This document shows, in pieces, positions 7,170 through 15,255 of a stretch of DNA of 42,658 nucleotides. The stretch's first letter is position 1. The number at the start of each line of letters is the position of its first letter. The translations under genes and the position numbers were made by a program. The DNA is from Aeromicrobium sp. (GTDB lineage Bacteria; Actinomycetota; Actinomycetes; Propionibacteriales; Nocardioidaceae). The DNA lies in the NCBI GenBank assembly GCA_025965175.1, contig JAOPXL010000135.1, positions 1-42,658 on the forward strand, read 5' to 3'. A model generated the notes under the pieces. The model worked only from the letters and a program-made list of their open reading frames with translations. It was not told the origin of the DNA and did not search any database.

Positions 7170-8869
7170 AGATCGCGCAGCACCGCTGTGCGCTTGACCT
7201 TGAACGACGGCGTCAGGTAGCCGTTCTCCTCGGTCCAGTCCTCCTTGAGGATCTGGAACTTGCGGATCGACTCGGCCTGCGACACCTGTGAGTTGGCGTC
7301 GTCGATCGCCTTCTGCACCTCGACCTCGAGCTCGGGGTCGTCCAGTCCACCGGTCCAGGCTTCCTCGTCGATCGTGACGAGGGCGGCCACGAACGGCTTG
7401 CCGTCGCCGACCACGAGGCACTGGCTGACGTAGGGGCTGGCGCGCACACGGTCCTCGAGCACCGCGGGGGCGACGTTCTTGCCGCCGGCCGTCACGATGA
7501 TCTCCTTCTTGCGACCTGTGACGCGCACGAAGCCGTCGTCGTCAACCTCGCCGAGGTCACCCGTTGCGAACCAGCCGTCAGCGTCGATCGCCTCGGCGGT
7601 CGCGTCGTCGTTGTGCCAGTAGCCGTGGAACACCTGCGGACCGCGGAAGCACAGCTCGCCGTCCTCGGCGACCCGCACCTCGGTGCCGGGCAGCGGCTTG
7701 CCGACCGTGCCGACGCGCTGGTCCTCAGGAGTGTTGACGCACAGGGCCGCGGTGGTCTCGGTCAGGCCGTAGCCCTCCAGGACCGTCACGCCGATGCCGC
7801 GGTAGAAGTGGGCGAGCCGGTCGCCGAGCGGCGCGCCGCCGGAGATGGCCCACTCGGCGTGACCGCCGAGCGCAGCGCGGAGCTTGCCGTAGACAAGCTT
7901 GTCGAACAGGGTGTGGCGGGCCCGCAGGGCGAGTCCGGGCCGACCGTTCTCGAGGGCGCGGCTGTACGCGATGGCGGTCTGCGCGGCCCGGTCGAAGATC
8001 TTGCCCTTGCCGTCGGCGTACGCCCTGCTGCTCGCGGTGTTGAAGACCTTCTCGAACACGCGGGGAACCGCGAGCACGAACGTCGGCTGGAACGTCCCGA
8101 GGTGAGTCACGAGGTCCTTGACGTCCGCGGTGTGGCCGAGCTTGGCGCCCGAGCGGATCGCGCCGACCTGGATGATCCGGGCGAAGACGTGAGCCAGCGG
8201 CAGGAACAGCAGCGTCGAGGCGTCCTCCCGGCCGAACAGGTCCGGAAGCTGCTCGGTCGCTGCCTCCAGCTCGTAGCGGAAGCAGCCGTGCGTCAGGCGG
8301 CAGCCCTTGGGTCGCCCCGTCGTGCCCGACGTGTAGATCAAGGTGGCCAGGGTGTCGCTCGTGAGCCCGCCGCGGCGGGCCTCGAGGTCGTCGTCGGAGA
8401 CGTCCGAGCCCAGTCCGCGGACCTCCTCGAGCCCCCCGGCGTCGAGGGTCCACACGTGGCGCAGGTCGGGGGCGTCGCCGCGAGACTTCTCGACCCGTCC
8501 GAGGTGGCCGTCGTTCTCGACGACTGCCGCGACGGCGCCGGAGTCCGAGAGGATCCACGCGATCTGGGCGGCCGAGGAGGTCTCGTAGATCGGGACGGTC
8601 GCGGCGCCGGTCCACCAGATGGCGTAGTCGACGACGGTCCACTCGTAGCGGGTCTTGGACAGCAGCGCGACCCGGTCACCGGGCGCGACACCGGCGGCGA
8701 CGAGGCCCTTGGCCACCGTCACGACGTCCCGGTGGAACTCGCCGAGGGTGACATCGGTCCAGGAGTCGCCATCCATGCGGGCCAGCGCGACATCGTCCGC
8801 GTGGTCGGCCAGTCGGTTGAGAATGTCTTGGCTGAGGTTGCCCAGATCGGGCGTGCGAGGCTGTGTCAC
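7136..8869 (-). CDS. AMP-dependent long-chain fatty acid-CoA ligase
   Basis: Activates a fatty acid with ATP and CoA through an acyl-adenylate. The 577-residue protein has the ANL-family motifs in order: YTSGTTGRPKG at 179-189 (ATP loop), GYGLTETTA, then WFATGDLGEVDDDG and VTGRKKEII with the hinge region near the C-terminus. By position it matches M. tuberculosis fadD15 (Rv2187). The frame extends to 9007, but the GTG at 8869 has TAGCCT exactly seven bases upstream and the family N-terminus follows it, so a leaderless start is preferred. Chain-length preference cannot be read from the sequence. Confidence 0.92.
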   Translation of the reverse strand: MTQPRTPDLGNLSQDILNRLADHADDVALARMDGDSWTDVTLGEFHRDVVTVAKGLVAAGVAPGDRVALLSKTRYEWTVVDYAIWWTGAATVPIYETSSAAQIAWILSDSGAVAAVVENDGHLGRVEKSRGDAPDLRHVWTLDAGGLEEVRGLGSDVSDDDLEARRGGLTSDTLATLIYTSGTTGRPKGCRLTHGCFRYELEAATEQLPDLFGREDASTLLFLPLAHVFARIIQVGAIRSGAKLGHTADVKDLVTHLGTFQPTFVLAVPRVFEKVFNTASSRAYADGKGKIFDRAAQTAIAYSRALENGRPGLALRARHTLFDKLVYGKLRAALGGHAEWAISGGAPLGDRLAHFYRGIGVTVLEGYGLTETTAALCVNTPEDQRVGTVGKPLPGTEVRVAEDGELCFRGPQVFHGYWHNDDATAEAIDADGWFATGDLGEVDDDGFVRVTGRKKEIIVTAGGKNVAPAVLEDRVRASPYVSQCLVVGDGKPFVAALVTIDEEAWTGGLDDPELEVEVQKAIDDANSQVSQAESIRKFQILKEDWTEENGYLTPSFKVKRTAVLRDLHDTVEALFVR

Positions 8870-8876
8870 ACACGGC

Positions 8877-8882
8877 AGGCTA
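8877..8882 (-). promoter_or_regulatory. -10 box of leaderless acyl-CoA ligase promoter
   Basis: TAGCCT on the minus strand, seven bases (GCCGTGT) before the GTG at 8869. Confidence 0.55.
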
Positions 8883-9027
8883 CCGGGCCGGAACGCCCTA
8901 TCGCGTGCGCGGGTCGCAGGGTCCGCAGCGAGTCGGGCGTCACCCGTCCGGGCGGAGTGCCCGGGCGTGCCGGTGCGACCCGTGGCACTAGCATGGGGTG
9001 ACACCACCGAGCGGATGAGGAGGGCTG

Positions 9028-9465
9028 ATGGCGAGGACCACGAGCGACATCGTCATCGACGCTCCGGCCGACAAGATCATGAGCGTCATCGCGGACTTCC
9101 CGTCGTACCCCGTGTGGGCGACCGGCGTGAAGACGGCCGACATCGTCAGCACGACCGCTGACGGCCGCGCTGAGCAGGTGCACTTCGTGCTGGACGCCAC
9201 TCCGATCCGGGACGAGTACGACCTCGGCTACGTGTGGGACGGCGATCGCACCGTCTCGTGGAGCCTCGCAGCGGCCGGCTCGATGCTGAAGTCGATGGAC
9301 GGTGCGTACGTCCTGGAGCCAGTCGACGGTGACAGGACGCGGGTGACCTACCAGTTGGCGGTCGACGTCTCCGTCCCGCTGCTCGGGATGCTGAAGCGCA
9401 AGGCCGAGAAGGTCATCATCGACACTGCCCTCAAGGGGTTGAAGAAACAGGTCGAGGCCCAGTGA
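9028..9465 (+). CDS. SRPBCC (START-like) family protein
   Basis: A 145-residue protein of the SRPBCC/polyketide-cyclase-like fold, a hydrophobic-ligand pocket built on a curved beta sheet and a long C-terminal helix. It starts MARTTSDIVIDAPADKIMSV and ends KVIIDTALKGLKKQVEAQ, as in the actinobacterial COG2867-like group (position of Rv2185c). The ligand is unknown; its neighbour, an acyl-CoA ligase, hints at lipids but does not prove it. Unlike many genes here it has a Shine-Dalgarno (AGGAGG at 9018-9023); a likely -10, TAGCAT, lies at 8989-8994. It overlaps the next gene by a GTGA junction. Confidence 0.85.
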   Translation: MARTTSDIVIDAPADKIMSVIADFPSYPVWATGVKTADIVSTTADGRAEQVHFVLDATPIRDEYDLGYVWDGDRTVSWSLAAAGSMLKSMDGAYVLEPVDGDRTRVTYQLAVDVSVPLLGMLKRKAEKVIIDTALKGLKKQVEAQ

Positions 9466-9764
9466 CCGGAACTGACTCGGCCGCCGCCGGTGCGTCCCTC
9501 CCGGGATCGTCCGACGCGGAGCCCGTCGGCACGGTCGCCGAGGAGGCCTTCAAGCTGTTCCGGGCGGTGACGTCCTCGTCGGCAGCACCCGGTCCCGCCC
9601 CGATGCACGTGTGCACCGAGACCTGGTGCCCGGCGTGCCGCGTCTCCGGGTTCGTGCGCGATCACCCGGAGGCGATCGCCTCGGTGACTTATTCGGCGGC
9701 CCAGCTCGCCCGGTCCCTCAAGGACCTGGTCGACACGGCCCTGGCTCCCCAGGAGGAGCAGTGA
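9462..9764 (+). CDS. Small conserved protein with WCPxC motif, upstream of glucokinase
   Basis: A 100-residue protein. The only strong landmark is HVCTETWCPACR at about 49-60, with cysteines C51, C56 and C59 plus H49, suggesting metal or redox chemistry. The first 45 residues are low-complexity and probably disordered. Its GTG start overlaps the stop of the SRPBCC gene and its stop overlaps the GTG start of the first ROK kinase, so three genes are translationally linked. I do not recognise a defined function; co-occurrence with ROK glucokinases is familiar in actinobacteria. Confidence 0.7.
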   Translation: MTGTDSAAAGASLPGSSDAEPVGTVAEEAFKLFRAVTSSSAAPGPAPMHVCTETWCPACRVSGFVRDHPEAIASVTYSAAQLARSLKDLVDTALAPQEEQ

Positions 9765-10708
9765 CTTTCGCCATCGGCGTCGACATCGGCGGCACGAAGA
9801 TCGCGGCGGGCCTCGTCTCCGAGGCCGGCGAGATCATCGAGGCCGCCTCGGAGCCCACGCCCGACGATGCGACCAAGATCCCGCGGATCGTGGCCGATCT
9901 CGTCGACCGGCTGACGGGTGACGAGAAGCCCGTCGGCGTCGGGATCGGCGCGGCCGGTTTCGTCGGCGAGGACCGGGCGACAGTCCGTTTCGCCCCCAAC
10001 ATCGCGTGGGCGGAGGAGCCGCTCGCCGAGCACGTCCGTGCGTTCGTCGACCTGCCGATCGTGGTCGAGAACGACGCCAACGCCGCGGCGTGGGGCGAGT
10101 TCCGCTTCGGTGCGGGTGAGGACACGGACGATCTGCTCCTCATCACGCTCGGCACCGGCATCGGCGGTGGCATCGTCCACCGGGGTCGCCTGTTCCGCGG
10201 GGGCTTCGGCGTCGCGGCCGAGATCGGCCACATGCGCGTCGTGCCCGACGGGATCCTGTGCGGCTGCGGCCAGCACGGCTGCTACGAGCAGTACGGCAGC
10301 GGCAGCGCCCTGGTGCGTGCCGCCCGCGAGCGCGTGGCCAACGACGACCCGGCGGCGGGTGCCATCGCACGGCTCGCCGACGGTGATCCGGGACGCATCA
10401 CGGGTCCCGCCCTGACCCAGCTGGCCCGGGAGGGCGACCCCCTTGCCGTGGACCTGCTGATGGACCTCGGCCGCTGGGTCGGAGAAGGAGCTGCCGTGCT
10501 GGCCACGATCCTCGACCCCAGCGTCATCGCGATCGGCGGTGGCGTCGCTGCGGCCGGTGAGCTGCTGCTGACGTCGGTGGTGGAGGCGTTCGAGTCGCAT
10601 CTGCCGGCCCGGGCCCACCGCCCGGAGGCCGCGCTCCGGCTCGCAGCCCTCGGCAACTCCGCCGGCATCATCGGCGCTGCCGACCTCGCCCGAGTCGACC
10701 CCGTCTGA
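9761..10708 (+). CDS. glk: ROK-family glucokinase, first of two tandem copies
   Basis: Phosphorylates glucose (or a related hexose) with ATP. The 315-residue product shows the ROK pattern: DIGGTKIAAG at 8-17 (phosphate loop), END at 103-105 with catalytic D105, LGTGIGGGIV at 130-139, and the zinc site H157 with C167-x-C169-x4-C174. The GTG at 9761 has AGGAGG just upstream and overlaps the previous stop. It overlaps the next ROK gene by one base (TGATG). Substrate specificity between glucose, mannose and N-acetylated sugars cannot be settled from motifs. Confidence 0.9.
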   Translation: MTFAIGVDIGGTKIAAGLVSEAGEIIEAASEPTPDDATKIPRIVADLVDRLTGDEKPVGVGIGAAGFVGEDRATVRFAPNIAWAEEPLAEHVRAFVDLPIVVENDANAAAWGEFRFGAGEDTDDLLLITLGTGIGGGIVHRGRLFRGGFGVAAEIGHMRVVPDGILCGCGQHGCYEQYGSGSALVRAARERVANDDPAAGAIARLADGDPGRITGPALTQLAREGDPLAVDLLMDLGRWVGEGAAVLATILDPSVIAIGGGVAAAGELLLTSVVEAFESHLPARAHRPEAALRLAALGNSAGIIGAADLARVDPV

Positions 10709-11745
10709 TGGCGGACAAGCTCGCGGTCGGCATTGACATCGGCGGCACCAAGATCGCTGCCGGCGTCGTCGACGAGGACGGCCACATCCTGGCGCGGCTC
10801 AAGCGTGAGACGCCGACGACCGACCCACTCGAGGTCATCGATGCGATCGCCGACATCACCGAGGAGTTCCGCCGGGAGCACCACATCCGGGCCATCGGCG
10901 TGGGGGCCGCCGGATTCGTCGACGCGACCCAGTCGACGGTCCTCTTCGCACCGCACCTGGCGTGGCGGCACGAGCCGTTGCGCGACTCGGTCGCCCGCCG
11001 CACGGGCCTGCCGGTGCTGGTCGACAACGACGCCAACGCGGCCGGCTGGGCCGAGTGGCGCTTCGGCGCGGCCCAGAACGAGGCCGACCTGGTCCTCATC
11101 ACCCTCGGCACCGGCATCGGCGGCGCCATCGTGATCGACGGTCAGCCGTACCGCGGTCAGTTCGGCATCGCCGGCGAGTTCGGCCACATGCAGGTCGTGC
11201 CCGGCGGCAACCAGTGCGAGTGCGGCAACCGAGGCTGCTGGGAGCAGTACGCCAGCGGGCGGGTGCTGACCCGCCGGGCGCGTGGGGCCGCGACGGACGG
11301 CACCGACTTCGGCAAGCGGCTGCTCGCCGAGGCGGGGGGCGCTGTCGACCGCATCGAGGGCCACCTCGTCACGAAGCACGCCAAGGCCGGCGACGACGAG
11401 GCCGTCCGGTGGATCGCCGACGTGGGGGACTGGCTGGGTGTCGGCATCGCCAACCTGGCCGCGGCCCTCGACCCGGGGATGTTCGTCATCGGTGGTGGCG
11501 TCAGCGACGCCGACCAGCTCCTGATCGATCCCGCGCGGGCAGCGTTCTCACGCACCCTGACGGGGCGCGGCTTCCGGGCCGAGGCGCGGATCGTGCGGGC
11601 TCACCTGGGTCCGGAGGCCGGCCTGATCGGCGCGGCGGACATGGCCAGGCTCACAGCACGGCGCCGTCGTCCGGCCAATCCCTCCGCCCGGGCCCGTGTT
11701 CGGGCAGCTGCAAGAAAAGGTATATCGCCGAAGCCACGAAGATGA
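10708..11745 (+). CDS. ROK-family sugar kinase, second tandem copy
   Basis: A 345-residue ROK kinase clearly paralogous to the upstream one: DIGGTKIAAG at 10-19, DND with catalytic D108, LGTGIGG, and the zinc site H160 with C170-x-C172-x4-C177. It begins on the last base of the previous stop. Compared with copy one it has an extra insert near 190-210 and a C-terminal tail of about 30 residues rich in Arg and Lys (ARRRRPANPSARARVRAAAR). That tail is encoded where the gene overlaps the 3' end of the opposite-strand membrane protein gene by 95 bp, so it may have arisen from stop-codon loss. Glucose is a guess for the substrate. Confidence 0.88.
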   Translation: MADKLAVGIDIGGTKIAAGVVDEDGHILARLKRETPTTDPLEVIDAIADITEEFRREHHIRAIGVGAAGFVDATQSTVLFAPHLAWRHEPLRDSVARRTGLPVLVDNDANAAGWAEWRFGAAQNEADLVLITLGTGIGGAIVIDGQPYRGQFGIAGEFGHMQVVPGGNQCECGNRGCWEQYASGRVLTRRARGAATDGTDFGKRLLAEAGGAVDRIEGHLVTKHAKAGDDEAVRWIADVGDWLGVGIANLAAALDPGMFVIGGGVSDADQLLIDPARAAFSRTLTGRGFRAEARIVRAHLGPEAGLIGAADMARLTARRRRPANPSARARVRAAARKGISPKPRR

Positions 11746-12043
11746 GCACGGCGGCGGCGAGGATCGACCGGTCGAGGAACACGTGCACCACGGTCGCGAG
11801 GACCAGGGCCAGCGGGGCGCAGACCAGGCCGATCCAGGCGAGGAGCACGCTGCGCCGGCGGGGGATCAGCGGCGTGGAGTCGACCCGCCGGTAGAACGGC
11901 TCCTCGGTCTCGACCGGCTCGGGCTCCTCGGGCGACCAGTGCAGCGGCGGGTCCTCGACGACCGGATCGGCTGGCTCGTCCGGGAACGAGAGATCGAGGT
12001 CGAGCCCCTCCACGATCCGGTCGAAGTCGTCCTTGTCAGTCAC
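11651..12043 (-). CDS. Small two-helix membrane protein
   Basis: A 130-residue protein with an acidic N-terminal half (about residues 1-60, rich in Asp, Glu and Pro) followed by two transmembrane helices (about 66-91 and 94-114) and a short tail. Function unknown. The start is the GTG at 12043, which has GGAG seven bases upstream and overlaps the end of the esterase gene by 8 bp, so the two are probably co-translated; the frame opens further to 12088 but only inside the esterase. Its 3' end overlaps the second ROK kinase on the other strand. Confidence 0.75.
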   Translation of the reverse strand: MTDKDDFDRIVEGLDLDLSFPDEPADPVVEDPPLHWSPEEPEPVETEEPFYRRVDSTPLIPRRRSVLLAWIGLVCAPLALVLATVVHVFLDRSILAAAVLIFVASAIYLFLQLPEHGPGRRDWPDDGAVL

Positions 12044-12800
12044 GGCGTGCTCCGACGTGCTGGGCGATGAAGTCGTCGGTCGCGGCAAAGATTCGGGCCG
12101 CGTCGTGATCGAGCGTCGCGACGTGGAAGCTGTCCTGGAGCGTCACGAACTCCTTCACGTTGGAGGAGACGCCGTCGAGGATGATCGTCTTCGACGTGGC
12201 GTCGACGACGTGGTCGTCGGTCGAGCGGAAGAACAGCAGCGGCTGGGTCACCTTCGGCAGGCCGGCGCGTACGTCCTTCCACATCTTGAGCTGCGAGGCG
12301 AGCGCCTTCAGCGGCGTCTTGTCGTAGCCGATCTCGTCCTGGCCGGGCTTCTTGATGTCGTTGCCGATCCCGGGCATCGCGGGGACGACCCACTGCAGTG
12401 CCGGCACGAGCTTGATGTCCAGCCGGGCGACGTTGACCGCCGGGTTGACCAGGACCAGGGCGTCGACGTCGGCGGGGCGCTGCTCGGCGAGTCGCAGCGC
12501 GAGACAGCCACCCATCGAGAGGCCGGCCACGACAACCTGGTCGCAGCGGGCCCTCAGGTCGGTCAGCGCGGCGTCGACCTCGGCGTACCAGTCCTCCCAC
12601 CGGGTCGTGTTCATGTCCTTCCACGTCGTTCCGTGCCCGGGCAGGCGAGGGACGCGGACGGCGTGCCCCGCGTCGGCGAGGTGTTGGGCCCATGGCCTCA
12701 TCGAGGCCGGGGAGCCGGTGAAGCCGTGGCTCAGCAGCATGCCGACGGGACCACCCTCGGCGAAGTATGGCTCGGTGCCGGGCACCACGGTGGACGTCAT
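12036..12800 (-). CDS. Alpha/beta hydrolase, carboxylesterase or monoacylglycerol lipase type
   Basis: A 254-residue serine hydrolase. The nucleophile is S95 in AGLSMGG, the probable acid is D196 in STDDHVVD, and the His is H226 in DSFHVATLDHD. HGFTGSPASMRPWA near the N-terminus forms the oxyanion region. The pattern resembles bacterial Est30-type carboxylesterases and monoglyceride lipases. A GGGAGG stretch touches the first ATG (12809) but is about nine bases before the second (12800), so I use 12800. Its neighbour on the opposite strand is a PlsC-type acyltransferase, which fits a lipid context. Confidence 0.87.
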   Translation of the reverse strand: MTSTVVPGTEPYFAEGGPVGMLLSHGFTGSPASMRPWAQHLADAGHAVRVPRLPGHGTTWKDMNTTRWEDWYAEVDAALTDLRARCDQVVVAGLSMGGCLALRLAEQRPADVDALVLVNPAVNVARLDIKLVPALQWVVPAMPGIGNDIKKPGQDEIGYDKTPLKALASQLKMWKDVRAGLPKVTQPLLFFRSTDDHVVDATSKTIILDGVSSNVKEFVTLQDSFHVATLDHDAARIFAATDDFIAQHVGARRD

Positions 12801-12866
12801 GTCCCTCATCCTCCCTCATGGGGTGTCGTGCCGCGAAGCATCCAGCGAAAGGCACGTCGTTCGGAG

Positions 12867-12872
12867 TAGTGT
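12867..12872 (+). promoter_or_regulatory. -10 box of leaderless acyltransferase promoter
   Basis: TAGTGT, seven bases (CCTGTCC) before the GTG at 12880. Confidence 0.55.
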
Positions 12873-12879
12873 CCTGTCC

Positions 12880-13632
12880 GTGTTCTATTGGTTCCTGAAG
12901 TTCCTCGCGCTGGGTCCCTTGCTCAAGCTGATCTTCAGACCCTGGGCCGAAGGCACCGAGAACGTGCCGAAGGATGGCGCTGTCATCCTCGCGAGCAACC
13001 ACCTGTCGTACAGCGACTGGTTGTTCATGCCGCTCGTCATCCCGCGTCGAGTCACGTTCGTGGCCAAGGCGGAGTACTTCGAGGGCTCGGGCATCAAGGG
13101 CTGGCTGCAGAAGACGTTCTTCTCCGGCGCGGGTCAGGTGCCGATCGACCGCTCGAGCGGATCGGCAGCGGCCGGCGCGATCAAGACCCAGCTGCGGCTG
13201 CTCGCCGACGGTGAGGTGTGCGGCATCTACCCCGAGGGCACCCGGTCCCACGACGGCAAGCTCTATCGCGGTCGCACGGGTGTCGCCCGGCTGGCGCTGG
13301 AGGCCAAGGTCCCCGTCATCCCGCTGGCGGTCATCGGCACCAACGTCGTCGCGCCCCCCGGCAAGATCTTCGGCAGGTTCGTTCGCCCGGGCGTCCGCTT
13401 CGGCAAGCCGCTGGACTTCAGCCGCTACGAGGGGATGCAGGACGACCGCTACATCCTGCGTGCCATCACCGACGAGATCATGTACGAGATCATGCGGCTC
13501 TCCGATCAGGAGTACGTCGACCTCTACGCCCAGGACGCCAAGAAGCGCGACCAGGCACGGGAGCGTGAGGCAGCCAAGATCGCTGCCCGGGCCGAGGCCG
13601 ACGAGGTCTGGGACGAGATCAAGCCGGACTGA
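12880..13632 (+). CDS. PlsC-type lysophospholipid acyltransferase
   Basis: A 250-residue 1-acylglycerol-3-phosphate acyltransferase-like protein that should transfer acyl groups to a lysophospholipid at the membrane. It has the HX4D motif in NHLSYSD (residues 40-46) and the PEGTRS block at 118-123. A hydrophobic stretch opens the protein, and the last 30 residues form a charged helix rich in Lys, Arg, Glu and Ala. The open frame begins far upstream, but homology begins at the GTG at 12880, which has a -10 box seven bases before it. It matches the position of M. tuberculosis Rv2182c. It is followed at 28 bp by the phosphofructokinase gene. Confidence 0.9.
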   Translation: MFYWFLKFLALGPLLKLIFRPWAEGTENVPKDGAVILASNHLSYSDWLFMPLVIPRRVTFVAKAEYFEGSGIKGWLQKTFFSGAGQVPIDRSSGSAAAGAIKTQLRLLADGEVCGIYPEGTRSHDGKLYRGRTGVARLALEAKVPVIPLAVIGTNVVAPPGKIFGRFVRPGVRFGKPLDFSRYEGMQDDRYILRAITDEIMYEIMRLSDQEYVDLYAQDAKKRDQAREREAAKIAARAEADEVWDEIKPD

Positions 13633-13660
13633 CCACACCGTCCACCACGAGGAGATCCAG

Positions 13661-14689
13661 ATGCGCATCGGCCTGCTCACCGGGGGTGGGGACTGCCCCG
13701 GCCTCAACGCCGTGATCCGGGGGGCGGTCCGCAAGGGCGTCGCGTCGTACGGTCACGAGTTCATCGGCTACCGGGACGGGTGGCGGGGACCACTGGAGAA
13801 CGACACGATGACGCTCGGCGTCGACGAGGTGCGCGGGATCCTGCCCCGCGGTGGCACGATCCTCGGCTCGTCCCGCACCAACCCGTTCGCGATCGACAAT
13901 GGGGTCGAGCAGATCAAGGACAACCTCGCGGCCGGCGGCGTCGACGCGCTGATCGCGATCGGCGGCGAGGACACGCTCGGCGTCGCGACGAAGCTGGCCG
14001 ATCTCGGCGTCAAGGTCGTCGGGGTGCCGAAGACGATCGACAACGACCTCTCGGGCACCGACTTCACCTTCGGCTTCGACACCGCGGTCAACATCGCGAC
14101 CGAGGCCATCGACCGGCTTCACACGACGGCCGAGTCGCACCACCGGGTGCTGGTCGTCGAGGTCATGGGCCGCCACGCCGGCTGGATCGCGCTGCACAGC
14201 GGTCTGGCGGGTGGCGCGAACATCATCCTGATCCCGGAGCGCCCGTTCGACATCGCCAAGGTGTGCGCCCAGGTGGAGAGCCGCTTCGCGACGCACTACT
14301 CGCCGATCATCGTGGTCTCCGAGGGAGCGGTCCCCGCCGACGGCGGTGACATGTCCCTCGTCAACGGCGAGAAGGACGCCTTCGGCCACGTCCGCCTCGG
14401 CGGGATTGGTGACCGCCTGGCGCATGAGATCGAGCAGCGGACCGGCAAGGAAGCCCGCGCCGTCGTCCTCGGCCACATCCAGCGCGGCGGCACCCCCACG
14501 GCGTTCGACCGCTGGCTCGCGACCCGGTTCGGCCTGCACGCCATCACGGCGGTGCACGAGGGCGACTTCGGCACGATGATGGCGCTGCGCGGCACGGAGA
14601 TTGCTCGGGTTCCGCTGGCAGAGGGCACCGACAAGCTCAAGACCGTACGTCCCGATCTCTACGACGAGGTCGAGGTTCTCTTCGGTTGA
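13661..14689 (+). CDS. pfkA: 6-phosphofructokinase, predicted pyrophosphate-dependent
   Basis: Converts fructose 6-phosphate to fructose 1,6-bisphosphate. The 342-residue protein aligns with family A without gaps near the active site: GGGDCPGLN at 8-16, GGED at 101-104, TIDND at 125-129 (catalytic Asp pair) and MGR at 169-171. Residues 104 and 124, which set the phosphoryl donor in this family, are Asp104 (IGGEDTLG) and Lys124 (GVPKTIDND). Asp104 with Lys124 is the pyrophosphate-dependent signature; ATP enzymes have Gly104. With PPi the reaction is reversible. The ATG at 13661 has a GAGGAG about six bases upstream. It probably shares the acyltransferase transcript. Confidence 0.93.
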   Translation: MRIGLLTGGGDCPGLNAVIRGAVRKGVASYGHEFIGYRDGWRGPLENDTMTLGVDEVRGILPRGGTILGSSRTNPFAIDNGVEQIKDNLAAGGVDALIAIGGEDTLGVATKLADLGVKVVGVPKTIDNDLSGTDFTFGFDTAVNIATEAIDRLHTTAESHHRVLVVEVMGRHAGWIALHSGLAGGANIILIPERPFDIAKVCAQVESRFATHYSPIIVVSEGAVPADGGDMSLVNGEKDAFGHVRLGGIGDRLAHEIEQRTGKEARAVVLGHIQRGGTPTAFDRWLATRFGLHAITAVHEGDFGTMMALRGTEIARVPLAEGTDKLKTVRPDLYDEVEVLFG

Positions 14690-14710
14690 GCCGGTTCGCA
14701 AAGACCGCCG

Positions 14711-14716
14711 TACGCT
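14711..14716 (+). promoter_or_regulatory. -10 box of leaderless DUF427 gene promoter
   Basis: TACGCT, seven bases (CGGGGCC) before the ATG at 14724. Confidence 0.55.
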
Positions 14717-14723
14717 CGGGGCC

Positions 14724-15200
14724 ATGACCTCCCGACCTGTCGAGAACGTCTGGGACTACCCGCGACCGCCGTCGATCGAGCCAAGCGACGAGCACCTCGT
14801 GGTGACCCTCGGCGGGATGACGATCGCCGACACGACGTCGTCCTACCGGATCTGTGAGACGAGTCACCCGCCGACGTACTACCTGCCGATGTCGGCACTC
14901 GTCGCCGGCGTGCTGCGACCGATCGACGGGACGACATTCTGCGAGTGGAAGGGTGCGGCGTCGTACTTCGACGTCGTGACACCGGCCCGGACCATCCCGG
15001 CGGGCGCCTGGACGTACGTGGTCCCGACCCGGGGCTACGCCGACCTGGTCGGACACGTGGCGATCTATCCGGGCAAGGTTGACACCGCGACGGTCGACGG
15101 CGAGGTCGCGCAGGCCCAGGAAGGCGACTTCTACGGCGGCTGGATCACGTCCCGCGTGACGGGCCCGTTCAAGGGAGCTCCGGGGACCCTTCGCTGGTGA
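14724..15200 (+). CDS. DUF427 domain protein
   Basis: A 158-residue protein of the DUF427 family. Typical pieces are the early RPVENVWDYPRPP, the tandem beta segments LVVTLGGMTIADT and RICETSHPPTYYLP, CEWKGAASYFDV, and the closing DFYGGWITSRVTGPFKG. The family has a small beta-tent fold with no established enzymatic activity. It stands alone between pfkA and aroG. The ATG at 14724 is preceded by a -10 box and no Shine-Dalgarno, so it should be leaderless. Confidence 0.9.
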   Translation: MTSRPVENVWDYPRPPSIEPSDEHLVVTLGGMTIADTTSSYRICETSHPPTYYLPMSALVAGVLRPIDGTTFCEWKGAASYFDVVTPARTIPAGAWTYVVPTRGYADLVGHVAIYPGKVDTATVDGEVAQAQEGDFYGGWITSRVTGPFKGAPGTLRW

Positions 15201-15243
15201 GTCCACGCACGACGGCGCGTCGCCGGCCCTTCCCGGCTCGCCG

Positions 15244-15249
15244 TATCAT
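15244..15249 (+). promoter_or_regulatory. -10 box of leaderless aroG promoter
   Basis: TATCAT, six bases (TGGCTG) before the GTG at 15256. This is one of the best -10 matches in the window. Confidence 0.65.
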
Positions 15250-15255
15250 TGGCTG

